Origin: Vibrio neptunius
GTDB lineage: Bacteria > Pseudomonadota > Gammaproteobacteria > Enterobacterales > Vibrionaceae
NCBI GenBank assembly: GCA_019339365.1
Contig: CP079859.1
Coordinates: 558,001 to 622,000, forward strand
DNA: 64,000 bases
Direction: 5' to 3'
The notes beneath the pieces were generated by a model that saw nothing but the letters and a program-made list of their open reading frames with translations, was not told where the DNA came from and ran no database searches. The stretch's first letter is position 1, and each line of letters opens with the position of its first letter. Below are positions 18,368 to 26,365 of the stretch, one piece after another. The position numbers and the translations under genes are program-made.

Positions 18368-19594
18368 ATGCGCGATACCTATGTGGCTCGTCAGCCCATT
18401 TTAAACGCCAAAAGACAAACGCTCGGGTATGAACTGTTGTTCCGTGACGGAGAAAACAATGCATACCCAGCTCATGTCGATTCCAACCGTGCAACGTATC
18501 GTTTAGTTGTCGAGAACTTCCTGTCTCTGGGCACTAATCCTGCTTTTGCACAATCGCGCAGTTTCATCAACTTTCCGTATAAAAGCCTTATTCGTCGCTT
18601 ACCTCTGTCGCTGCCCAGAGAGCAGATTGTCATTGAAGTACTGGAAACTTGTCCACCGACGGACGAGCTATATGAAGCGATAAAAGAGCTCAACGCAGCA
18701 GGTTACCTGATTGCACTAGATGACTTTGTTTATAGCCCTGAGTGGGAACGCTTCTTACCATTTGTTCAGATCATTAAGCTTGATATCATGGCGATGGGGT
18801 TAGACGCGGCGTGTGAATTTGTCCAAGAGCATAAGTCACGTGGGATTCGCCGTAAGTTTCTTGCTGAGCGAGTTGAAACAGAAGAAGAATTCTTGACCGC
18901 GCGCTCGGCGGGCTTTTCGTTCTTTCAAGGCTTCTTTTTTAGTAAGCCTGAAGTCATCCGTCAGCAATACATTAGCCCTGAACAGGTGATTGCGATGGAG
19001 TTGCTTCGTGAAGTATGTCAGACCAACGTCGACTTCGAGAAAGTTGAAGCTATCGTGGCCAAAGACGTTGCGCTGTCTTATAAATTGCTCCGCTTTGTAA
19101 ACACTATGTCGGAAAGGCTCGAAGTCAGCATCTCTTCATTTAGGCAGGCTTTGGTGTATCTTGGTGAAGACAAACTTCGTATCTTTGTGTCGTTGGCCGT
19201 GGCGTCTTTTATTTCCGCTAAAAAGCCCAAAGAGCTGTACAATCTTTCGTTGCAACGCGCTCAGTTTTGCCAGTTGATGGCGAACGAAAATCCATTCAGC
19301 CAGTTCCGTGAACAGGCCTTTCTTATCGGCTTGTTCTCAACCTTGGATGCGTTACTGGATCTCTCGCTTGAGGAGTTGGTTAAGCAGTTGCCGCTCAATC
19401 AGGCGATTAAGGTCGCTTTACTTGAGCGTCAAGGTCCTTATGGCATCTTGCTTGGGTTGGAAGAGTGCTATGAACGGGCTGACTGGCAAGGCATGCAGGA
19501 AGCGTGTCGTCAATTGAACCTATCCGTCGATGACGTTATGCCGCGCATTTCTGAAGCGCAGCGCTGGAGTCAGGACATCAACCGCCTAGTATGA
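18368..19594 (+). CDS. EAL-HDOD (YuxH-type) cyclic-di-GMP phosphodiesterase-like protein
   Basis: This 408-residue protein has an N-terminal EAL domain (about 1-200) and a C-terminal HDOD domain (about 205-400). The EAL motif is ELL (YELLFRD, E22). The metal and catalytic positions look intact: N68 in INFP, E90/E93, D118-D119 in ALDDF, K137 in IKLD, E167/E170 and Q187 in FFQGFFFSKP. It may therefore hydrolyse c-di-GMP, which controls motility and biofilm. The context (after pldB-rhtB) resembles that of V. cholerae cdgJ, which I recall as an EAL-type motility regulator; I have not checked that orthology. Confidence 0.85.
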   Translation: MRDTYVARQPILNAKRQTLGYELLFRDGENNAYPAHVDSNRATYRLVVENFLSLGTNPAFAQSRSFINFPYKSLIRRLPLSLPREQIVIEVLETCPPTDELYEAIKELNAAGYLIALDDFVYSPEWERFLPFVQIIKLDIMAMGLDAACEFVQEHKSRGIRRKFLAERVETEEEFLTARSAGFSFFQGFFFSKPEVIRQQYISPEQVIAMELLREVCQTNVDFEKVEAIVAKDVALSYKLLRFVNTMSERLEVSISSFRQALVYLGEDKLRIFVSLAVASFISAKKPKELYNLSLQRAQFCQLMANENPFSQFREQAFLIGLFSTLDALLDLSLEELVKQLPLNQAIKVALLERQGPYGILLGLEECYERADWQGMQEACRQLNLSVDDVMPRISEAQRWSQDINRLV

Positions 19595-19641
19595 GGCAGC
19601 TCTTCTCTTTTGTGAATCTTTTATGACAGTTCCGATTGAAT

Positions 19642-19701
19642 ATTGATCTTTAGTTTAGTTTAAACAAATATATATGCATATCCATATATGAGTATATTTA
19701 A
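19642..19701 (+). promoter_or_regulatory. arsR promoter and candidate operator
   Basis: Before arsR lies an extremely AT-rich stretch with overlapping ATATG/CATAT half-sites, including the perfect palindrome ATATGCATAT (19672-19681) and CATATATG (19683-19690). Such dyads near the start are typical of ArsR-family operators. The arsR start has no clear Shine-Dalgarno sequence (GTATATTTAAATG). A possible -35 is TTGATC near 19643, with an AT-rich -10 overlapping the dyad. Confidence 0.4.
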
Positions 19702-20043
19702 ATGTTGCCACATCAGTTTTTCAAATTACTATCTGACGAAACTCGAGTCCGGTGCCTGATGCTGATTGAACGTGAAGAGTGTTTGTCAGTGGGTGAATTG
19801 ACCGAAGCGCTTCAGGAAAGCCAGCCGAAAATCTCCCGTCATCTTGCTCAGCTACGCTCAAGTGGTGTGTTGGTTGACGTCCGCCAAGGGCAATGGGTGT
19901 TTTATCGTTTGTCGGCGGAATTGCCGGGTTGGATGAAAAAACTGATTGATGATCTTGTCGCGTCTAACTGCCTCAAAACAGAGTACCGACAAGATATAGA
20001 GAGACTTCATGCTATTCAGGCTCGTCCTGTTTGCTGCCAGTAA
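19702..20043 (+). CDS. arsR: ArsR-family metalloregulator of the ars operon
   Basis: The 113-residue winged-helix repressor begins MLPHQFFKLLSDETRVRCL. The recognition helix region is QESQPKISRHLAQLRSSGVL, and the wing is DVRQGQWVFYRLS. ArsR repressors leave DNA when As(III) binds cysteines. Candidate ligands are C18, C27 and the C-terminal pair C111-C112 (PVCCQ); the classical CxC of plasmid ArsR is absent, so it probably belongs to an alternative-site group. It heads the operon with GAPDH, a phosphatase and ArsJ. Confidence 0.88.
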   Translation: MLPHQFFKLLSDETRVRCLMLIEREECLSVGELTEALQESQPKISRHLAQLRSSGVLVDVRQGQWVFYRLSAELPGWMKKLIDDLVASNCLKTEYRQDIERLHAIQARPVCCQ

Positions 20044-20066
20044 TTTGAAATAAGAGAGATAGAAAG

Positions 20067-21068
20067 ATGACAATTAAAGTCGGAATTAACGGTTTTGGTC
20101 GTATTGGACGTTTGGCTCTGCGTGCGGCGTTTGATTGGGAAGAACTGGAGTTTGTGCAGATCAATGATGTGGCGGGCGATGCCGCAACACTCGCACACCT
20201 GCTGGAGTTTGATTCAGTTCAAGGACGCTGGAATCACGAGGTCAAAGCGGAAGGCGATCAAATCCTGATTAACGATCAGGTTATCAAAGCAACGCAAGAG
20301 AAAGACATTGATGCCATCGACTGGTCTGGCTGTGATGTTGTGATTGAAGCGACGGGCAAACACCGTAAAACCTCGATTCTTAAAAAGTATCTAGCTCAAG
20401 GTGTGAAACGAGTAGTGGTCTCTGCGCCGGTTAAAGAAGAAGGCGTGGCGAACATTGTGGTGGGTGTGAATGATCATATCTTTGACCCTGCAGCGCATCA
20501 GATTGTTACAGCAGCCTCTTGTACGACTAACTGTATTGCGCCAGTCGTGAAAGTGATTCATGAGAAGTTGGGTATTGCGCAGTCTTCTTTTACCACTATC
20601 CATGACCTGACCAACACGCAAACCATTCTTGATGCGCCACATAAAGATTTGCGCCGTGCCCGTGCTTGCGGCATGAGCCTTATCCCGACAACGACTGGTA
20701 GCGCAACAGCGATTGTGGAAATCTTCCCAGATCTGAAAGGCAAGATTAACGGTCACGCGGTGCGCGTTCCTCTGGCTAACGCATCACTCACAGACATCAT
20801 CTTTGATGTGAAACGCGATACCACAGCGGAAGAAGTGAATGCGTTGCTTAAAGAGGCGTCACAAGGTGAGCTGAACGGTATTCTTGGTTTTGAAGAACGT
20901 CCGCTGGTATCGATTGATTACAAAGGCGACCAACGTTCAACCATCGTTGATGCGCAGTCGACTATGGTGGTAGGTAGCCGCATGGTGAAGATCTACGCTT
21001 GGTACGATAATGAAATGGGCTACGCGACACGTACAGCTGAACTGGTACGTAACGTGGGCTTGGTATAA
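20067..21068 (+). CDS. ArsJ-associated glyceraldehyde-3-phosphate dehydrogenase
   Basis: The 333-residue protein is a full GAPDH: the NAD site [12 protein letters not shown] and the catalytic cysteine C152 in [11 protein letters not shown]. In ars operons this enzyme uses arsenate instead of phosphate to form 1-arseno-3-phosphoglycerate, which ArsJ then extrudes. That route is known from Pseudomonas aeruginosa gapdh-arsJ. Assignment to the arsenic group rests on its place between arsR and arsJ. It lies 23 nt after arsR, with AAGAGAGA upstream of its ATG, and 12 nt before the phosphatase gene. Confidence 0.9.
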   Translation: MTIKVGINGFGRIGRLALRAAFDWEELEFVQINDVAGDAATLAHLLEFDSVQGRWNHEVKAEGDQILINDQVIKATQEKDIDAIDWSGCDVVIEATGKHRKTSILKKYLAQGVKRVVVSAPVKEEGVANIVVGVNDHIFDPAAHQIVTAASCTTNCIAPVVKVIHEKLGIAQSSFTTIHDLTNTQTILDAPHKDLRRARACGMSLIPTTTGSATAIVEIFPDLKGKINGHAVRVPLANASLTDIIFDVKRDTTAEEVNALLKEASQGELNGILGFEERPLVSIDYKGDQRSTIVDAQSTMVVGSRMVKIYAWYDNEMGYATRTAELVRNVGLV

Positions 21069-21080
21069 GGAGTGATAGAG

Positions 21081-21572
21081 ATGACACATCCGACTTGGCA
21101 ATTGGATCTTGAACAAGGTGCGTTGGTACTTACTCCTTGTCCAGGTACTAAAGGCGTTGATCTGGAAGCTTCGCTTGTGCAGCTAAAAGAGCAAGGTGTC
21201 GAAGCGATAGTGACGGCGCTGGATAATACAGAGTTAGAGAGCAAAGGCGTTGCTCAGCTTGGTGAAGCGGCAGAGAAGTTAGGTATGCAGTGGTTTCAGA
21301 TTGAAATTGAAGATGACTGCGCACCGGGTGATGATTTTGCCGCAAAATGGCAGCAAGCCAGCTCTGCACTGCATCAGGTTGTCGATAATGGCGGCAAAGT
21401 CGCAATGCATTGCATGGGCGGGTCAGGTCGTACGGGCCTGTTAGCCGCGCATCTGCTGTTAGAAAAACAATGGCCGTTGAGCGACATTATCAAAGAGGTA
21501 CAGGCGCTACGTCCGGGTGCTTTTACCAAGCCTGTTCAGGTCGATTACATCAACGTAGCCGCGGCGAAATAA
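21081..21572 (+). CDS. Dual-specificity/tyrosine phosphatase-like protein of the ars operon
   Basis: The 163-residue protein has a cysteine-phosphatase P-loop HCMGGSGRTGLLAAHLL (C111, R117), which fits the HCx5R(T/S) signature. The start ATG (21081) follows AAGGAG at 21067-21072 with ideal spacing; the GTG at 21072 overlaps that site and is rejected. Small phosphatases of this kind sit between GAPDH and ArsJ in some marine bacteria. Its substrate is unknown. It might act on a phosphorylated metabolite in the arseno-phosphoglycerate route, or be an unusual arsenate-related enzyme, though it lacks an ArsC-like CX5R at the N-terminus. Confidence 0.8.
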   Translation: MTHPTWQLDLEQGALVLTPCPGTKGVDLEASLVQLKEQGVEAIVTALDNTELESKGVAQLGEAAEKLGMQWFQIEIEDDCAPGDDFAAKWQQASSALHQVVDNGGKVAMHCMGGSGRTGLLAAHLLLEKQWPLSDIIKEVQALRPGAFTKPVQVDYINVAAAK

Positions 21573-21646
21573 CCCCTTGAGGAGCTTTTGGATCATCGGT
21601 ATCCAAAAGCTCCCATCGCTGTACATAAGAGAAAATTGGGTCCTCT

Positions 21647-22867
21647 ATGATCGCAAATCTGAGTAAGAGTGTACGTCAATATATGTTGGTAACGTTCAAT
21701 TACTGGAACTTCACCATTACTGACGGTGCACTGAGAATGCTGGTGGTGCTGTATTTCCATGATCTGGGCTACAGCACGTTAGAAATCGCGTCTTTGTTCT
21801 TGTTTTACGAGTTCTTTGGCGTGGTAACCAACCTGATTGGCGGATGGCTTGGCGCGAGGCTTGGCTTAAACAAAACCATGAACCTTGGACTGGCGATGCA
21901 GATAGTGGCGCTGGCGATGCTCGCAGTGCCCAATGTCTGGCTGACCATACCTTGGGTAATGCTGGCTCAGGCGTTGTCTGGTATTGCCAAAGATCTCAAT
22001 AAGATGAGTGCCAAAAGTTCCATTAAGGCACTGGTGCCTGACGAGCAGCAAGGCGCCTTGTATAAGTGGGTCGCGATTCTAACGGGGTCGAAAAATGCCC
22101 TTAAAGGTGTTGGCTTCTTCATCGGTGGTTTATTGCTGTCTCTGATTGGCTTTAAGTACGCGGTGCTGCTGATGGCGGGTGTGTTGACACTGGTTCTGAT
22201 CGGCAGCTTAATCGGCCTTGAAAGTGATTTGGGTAAAGCCAAAAACAAACCTAAGTTCAGCCAGATTTTTTCTAAGTCGAGTTCAATCAATATCTTGTCT
22301 GCAGCACGTATGTTCCTGTTTGGGGCACGAGATGTTTGGTTTGTCGTCGCCTTACCTATCTATCTGGGCAGTGTGTTTGGTTGGGATCATCTTTGGGTTG
22401 GCGGTTTCTTGGCGACTTGGGTGATTGCTTACGGCTTTGTCCAAGGCTTTGCTCCTAAGATCACTGGTAAAGCACAAGGTAAAGTCCCTGACGGTAGTGC
22501 GGCGCTGATGTGGGCTGGCTTGTTGGCGGTGATCACTGCGGGAATTGCGTACGCAGTGCAAATTGGCTGGCAACCCCAGTTGGTTATCGTTATTGGACTC
22601 TTGATTTTTGGTACTGTATTTGCGGTTAACTCTTCCCTGCATTCCTATTTGATTGTTAGCTATGCTAAAGGTGATGGTGTATCACTGGATGTCGGTTTCT
22701 ACTACATGGCGAACGCTATGGGTCGCTTAATTGGTACAGTACTGTCAGGTTGGATATTTCAGGTTGCGGGTTTGGCTGCGTGCTTATGGGTGTCCTTCGC
22801 ATTTCTTGCTTTGACCACCCTCATTTCAATCAAGCTGCCTAAGTTGCCCCAATCAGCAACTACGTAA
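21647..22867 (+). CDS. arsJ: ArsJ, MFS exporter of 1-arseno-3-phosphoglycerate
   Basis: The 406-residue membrane protein has about 11-12 hydrophobic segments. Its N-terminus VTFNYWNFTITDGALRML and the LIGGWLGARLGLNKTMNLGL loop are typical of ArsJ. ArsJ exports the unstable organoarsenate made by the adjacent GAPDH, which then falls apart outside, removing arsenate. It follows the phosphatase gene by 74 nt; a short inverted repeat with AAAAGCTCC lies in that gap, possibly an mRNA processing or attenuation element. It is the last gene of the cassette. Confidence 0.92.
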   Translation: MIANLSKSVRQYMLVTFNYWNFTITDGALRMLVVLYFHDLGYSTLEIASLFLFYEFFGVVTNLIGGWLGARLGLNKTMNLGLAMQIVALAMLAVPNVWLTIPWVMLAQALSGIAKDLNKMSAKSSIKALVPDEQQGALYKWVAILTGSKNALKGVGFFIGGLLLSLIGFKYAVLLMAGVLTLVLIGSLIGLESDLGKAKNKPKFSQIFSKSSSINILSAARMFLFGARDVWFVVALPIYLGSVFGWDHLWVGGFLATWVIAYGFVQGFAPKITGKAQGKVPDGSAALMWAGLLAVITAGIAYAVQIGWQPQLVIVIGLLIFGTVFAVNSSLHSYLIVSYAKGDGVSLDVGFYYMANAMGRLIGTVLSGWIFQVAGLAACLWVSFAFLALTTLISIKLPKLPQSATT

Positions 22868-22966
22868 ATTAAAACAGTCACATGACTCAAAGTTGACCAA
22901 GGTTACACCGTGGTCCACTTTTTTATTGCTACCTTTGTTCAACATTGATTGAACAAAGATAGCGAT

Positions 22967-23980
22967 ATGAGAGATAGAGTACTGTTTTTTGACTTATTGC
23001 GATGTGTCGCTGCTGTGGCAGTTATCGCGATTCATGTTCTTGCTCCTTATCGCCAAGAACTCGGTAGCATCCCCTTCTCAGAATGGTCTATTGCGATTGG
23101 TTTGAATAGCGCGATCCGCTGGGCGGTGCCGGTGTTCATTCTTATTACTGGTGCGCTATTGCTTAGCGATGCCAGGCCATTTGATGCAAAATACTATGTC
23201 AAACGTCGATTAGGTAAAGTTTTGGTGCCGTTTATTGTTTGGTCGCTGTTCTATGCGTATCTTTCGGGGTGGAGCTTGAACGGTTTTAATCCTGAAGAAA
23301 CCAAGCAAGTGCTTGCCAATAGTGCTTCTCACGCCACTTATTATCATCTCGGTTTCTTCTACTACTTCATTCCTTTGTATTTCGTCATTCCGTTTTTTCA
23401 ATATGTGATCAGGCAGTATGGTGATAGCTCGTTGTACTCTTATGTGGCTATTTGGCTGGTGACGACCTTATTGTTTTTAATCGGTATTGATGGGCCTTGG
23501 AGTCATCAAATGTGGCTATACAGCGGCTATTTACCTCTAGGGTACTTGTTGTATAAAAGAGTGCCTCTGACTTCGCCTTATGTCGCCATGTTCGCGGTCG
23601 TGGGAATAGGGGCTCTTATCATGACGGGATACGCGGTCATCACCAACAGTGTTGAAGCACAAGAATATACGGTAGGGCGATGGCTGTCGTATAAGACACT
23701 CAATGTGGTACTGGCTGCGAGCATGATTTTCGTGTTATGTCGTTATGTTGGTGAAAACTTGCCTGATAAGGCCAACAAAGTGATTGGGTTTATTAGTCAA
23801 CACAGTCTTGGTATTTACATTCTCCATCCGATCTTTCTATGGCCAATGAAAGAGTATGGCTGGTACCAAGGTCACCCTGCGTGGGTGATTCCCGTGTGGA
23901 TTGTTTTGAGTGGATCTGGGGCGCTATTGATGAGTTGGATGGTGTCTAAATCCCGCCGTACTCGCTGGTTGTTGCCTTAG
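22967..23980 (+). CDS. Acyltransferase-3 family membrane protein (WecH/OatA-like)
   Basis: The 337-residue polytopic protein starts RVLFFDLLRCVAAVAVIAIHVLAPY, the acyltransferase-3 signature with the conserved Arg and His. Ten or so membrane helices follow, and ISQHSLGIYILHPIFLW is a family-typical C-terminal motif. Such enzymes move acetyl or succinyl groups across the membrane onto surface sugars or peptidoglycan; E. coli WecH acetylates enterobacterial common antigen. The acceptor here is unknown and no glycan cluster is adjacent. The ATG at 22967 is preferred over a TTG at 22949. It looks monocistronic. Confidence 0.82.
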   Translation: MRDRVLFFDLLRCVAAVAVIAIHVLAPYRQELGSIPFSEWSIAIGLNSAIRWAVPVFILITGALLLSDARPFDAKYYVKRRLGKVLVPFIVWSLFYAYLSGWSLNGFNPEETKQVLANSASHATYYHLGFFYYFIPLYFVIPFFQYVIRQYGDSSLYSYVAIWLVTTLLFLIGIDGPWSHQMWLYSGYLPLGYLLYKRVPLTSPYVAMFAVVGIGALIMTGYAVITNSVEAQEYTVGRWLSYKTLNVVLAASMIFVLCRYVGENLPDKANKVIGFISQHSLGIYILHPIFLWPMKEYGWYQGHPAWVIPVWIVLSGSGALLMSWMVSKSRRTRWLLP

Positions 23981-24161
23981 CATGGTTGTCAGCTAGTCAC
24001 CATTAATTGGTGTTTGTTTATGTTCTCAAATCGTAACCGATTAAATTAAAACGGTTTATGTCTAAAACATGGCATTAAACTGCCTCAGTCATCTGGTTAA
24101 TTGTTATATTGAAAACTTAATCGCAGTGAAGTAAACGGTAACACTGGCTCAGGAAGAGAAT

Positions 24162-25139
24162 ATGAACAGACAATGGTTAGCGGGCTTTATCTTGTCAGTA
24201 GCTCCATTCGCCTACGGGTATGACGGCAGTTTTAACGATGCTGAGATCCATTATGTTGATTTTTTTCAGCGTACCGATGGCATCAAATATCTGGTGCATA
24301 AGATGGATCAAAGCAATATTGAACATGCGTTTGTGATGGGCCTGCCGATTATGAAAAAGTGGAACGCCCACGATCCGGTTGCTCCCCGTTTTGAATTTGG
24401 CGATGACTCACCCGTCTATTATTACTCACGTACTGATGAGATTCTCTACCGAGCGCTGAAAGACTCACCGTATCAAGATCGACTGTTTCCTTTCATTACT
24501 GGCTTTAACCCCACGGATATGTTCGCGGCGGAACAAGTTGAGCAGATGATTGAAAGCGATCCCGGTTTCTGGAGAGGCATAGGTGAGATTCTGACTCGTC
24601 ATGATAGTTTGTCCGCGCTGACATTAGGCGAACAGGCCAGAGCTAATCATCCTGCTTTGATGAAGGTGTATCAGGTCGCTGCGAAGCACAAAATGCCAGT
24701 GATCCTGCACACCAATATCACGTCTGAACGAGAAACGCACCCGTTGTACAAGCATGAGCTGGTGGAGGCGTTAGAAGAAAATAGTAAAACTAATTTTATC
24801 TGGGCGCACGCAGGGACCAGTTCGACACTGCTACGACGCCAGAATTTATCTTTTCTAATCGATGAAGTCAGCGAGCTGCTGGATGATTACGCTAACCTCT
24901 ACATCTTGGCATCTTGGAGCTTGCGCGACGTGATACTGGCGAGTCCTGAATCGAAGCAAGCATGGGTAGCGTTGATCAAAGAGTATCCCGATCGCTTTAT
25001 GATTGGTTCTGATGTTGTAGGCCGTTTTAAAATTACGGGTGAAGTTTTATCTCGTTGGGATGAAGTATTGGATGCGCTGCCAGATGACGTGGCTGAAAAC
25101 ATGGCGAAAAACAACATGCTCAAAATGGTGAAGCGCTAG
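24162..25139 (+). CDS. Exported amidohydrolase-2 family protein
   Basis: The 325-residue protein has a short signal peptide (about residues 1-19) and an amidohydrolase TIM-barrel pattern. Motifs are IHYVDFFQR near the N-terminus, VILHTNI near 195, FIWAHAGT near 225, and FMIGSDVVGR near 292, matching metal-ligand His and Asp positions. The N-terminal HxH metal motif appears altered (EIHYVDF), so the metal site may be reduced. Substrate is unknown. The upstream 181-nt gap shows only AT-rich sequence. The gene converges on yhhM with the two stop codons 1 nt apart. Confidence 0.72.
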   Translation: MNRQWLAGFILSVAPFAYGYDGSFNDAEIHYVDFFQRTDGIKYLVHKMDQSNIEHAFVMGLPIMKKWNAHDPVAPRFEFGDDSPVYYYSRTDEILYRALKDSPYQDRLFPFITGFNPTDMFAAEQVEQMIESDPGFWRGIGEILTRHDSLSALTLGEQARANHPALMKVYQVAAKHKMPVILHTNITSERETHPLYKHELVEALEENSKTNFIWAHAGTSSTLLRRQNLSFLIDEVSELLDDYANLYILASWSLRDVILASPESKQAWVALIKEYPDRFMIGSDVVGRFKITGEVLSRWDEVLDALPDDVAENMAKNNMLKMVKR

Positions 25140-25140
25140 A

Positions 25141-25470
25141 TTAGCGCTTCATCGCAAAATGAAGAAACTTATCACCCTGATAAGTCAGCATGCCTTTGTC
25201 TCCAGGATTTAAGGCATGGAAATAATGCACTCCAACCTGAAACTCTCGCTTAGGGCCTAGACGACCTTTCTGCACGTAAATCCAGTATTCCTGCTCATCT
25301 TGTCCTTGTTGGGCGTCATGAACATCAATGGCCTGTTTATCAAGAACAGTGACGTCCGCTGTTTGTTCAGGCGCATTTTCCCCCTGAATGTGTTTGCGAT
25401 AAAGTCGGCTAAATACCCAACCACTGGCGAGCACAAACACAATAATGGCGATGAATAACGTTAATGGCAT
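25141..25470 (-). CDS. yhhM: DUF2500 family membrane protein YhhM
   Basis: The 109-residue protein has one N-terminal membrane helix (about 2-20). The C-terminal motif FHALNPGDKGMLTYQGDKFLHF matches E. coli YhhM (HALTVGDKGTLSYKGTRFVSF). The ATG at 25470 follows GGGAGAG; a longer frame to 25539 lacks support. Function is unknown. In E. coli yhhM lies by yhhN near ftsY/rsmD; here yhhN is about 1.6 kb away, so the cluster is loosely kept. Confidence 0.85.
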   Translation of the reverse strand: MPLTLFIAIIVFVLASGWVFSRLYRKHIQGENAPEQTADVTVLDKQAIDVHDAQQGQDEQEYWIYVQKGRLGPKREFQVGVHYFHALNPGDKGMLTYQGDKFLHFAMKR

Positions 25471-25777
25471 TGTTGCTCTCCCAAAAAGCTGATGGGTTAT
25501 TTTAGTGTTAGTTTGACCACAGGTTGAGGCTTTGAACATAACAGTGAGCTTCAGCTATGACTATTTGTAGCATTCTTCGAGATACGTCACACGTTAGTGG
25601 TGATTTTGTCAGTATGCTTATAGAGCTAGTCATTGATTCCTTTACATTAATTTACTTGCAAAGGGCGGTGAAAATGGGGCTAGATAGTAGATAATAAGAC
25701 AGAATATTATTTACTTATAGTACTGGCAGGATGAGGTCAGTCTCTGCCCCTAAACTTACTAGCGATGGAGGGAAGCC

Positions 25778-26143
25778 ATGTCTGATATCGAAAAAGTAGT
25801 GACACGGACACGAACAATTGAAAAGCTGCTTCGCACGCAATATCACGCTGAAGGTAAGGGGTTACATCAGTTGATTACCAGCTGTGAAGAACGCTTACCG
25901 CATGATGTGATTGGTAAGCTGCGTTATATAGCAACCATTCGCAATAAAATAGTTCATGAAGAAGATTACAAGTTGGAAAGTTGTAGTGACTTTCTTTCGG
26001 TGTGTGATGAATGTGAAAAAGAACTCACACCACGCAGTAGCCGCTTTATCTGGCGAGCGGCGATTACTTTGATGACTCTGATTACATTAGCAGCACTACT
26101 TTTCTATTATGCTCATTGGGATATTTTGTCTAAGCATTTGTAA
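25778..26143 (+). CDS. HEPN/DUF4145-like protein with C-terminal membrane helix
   Basis: I do not recognise a named family with certainty. The 121-residue protein has a helical N-terminal part, then IATIRNKIVHEED (R55, N56, H60), which fits the RNxxxH motif of HEPN ribonucleases. One C-terminal membrane helix (about 90-112) follows. HEPN proteins often cut RNA in toxin-antitoxin, phage defence or rRNA processing, but the motif also occurs in inactive DUF4145-type proteins. It stands alone between intergenic regions, without an obvious antitoxin partner. ATG follows GGAGGG, a strong ribosome-binding site. Confidence 0.6.
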   Translation: MSDIEKVVTRTRTIEKLLRTQYHAEGKGLHQLITSCEERLPHDVIGKLRYIATIRNKIVHEEDYKLESCSDFLSVCDECEKELTPRSSRFIWRAAITLMTLITLAALLFYYAHWDILSKHL

Positions 26144-26240
26144 TAAAAGGTCTAAAACAGACTGTTTTTAAAAAATAGTCAAACTTAGAAATCCGTTGGA
26201 TTTGTAGACGGGTTTTGTGTGAAAAATCTGCGACATAGCA

Positions 26241-26267
26241 AAAAGGGACGCGAATGCGTCCCTTTTT
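26241..26267. terminator. Bidirectional terminator between HEPN-like gene and 26-residue ORF
   Basis: An 11-bp stem AAAAGGGACGC/GCGTCCCTTTT (26241-26251 with 26256-26266) has a GAAT loop. A T run on one side and an A run on the other let it act in both directions. Confidence 0.85.
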
Positions 26268-26284
26268 GCTTTTGTAATTATGAC

Positions 26285-26365
26285 TTAGTACATCATCGGC
26301 AGTGTCATTAGGCCAACAACAACTGCGATCATTACAAGTCCTTGTTTTTGTGAAGAAGTAATCAT
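26285..26365 (-). CDS. Predicted 26-residue single-helix membrane protein
   Basis: On the minus strand, ATG at 26365 follows AGGAGCAGGG, a strong ribosome-binding site at good spacing. The product MITSSQKQGLVMIAVVVGLM plus six residues is polar at the N-terminus with one hydrophobic helix (about 9-24). It ends 18 nt before a strong bidirectional terminator, as a real gene would. I know no function; it could be a small regulator of a membrane complex. Confidence comes from the ribosome-binding site, helix and terminator together. Confidence 0.55.
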   Translation of the reverse strand: MITSSQKQGLVMIAVVVGLMTLPMMY

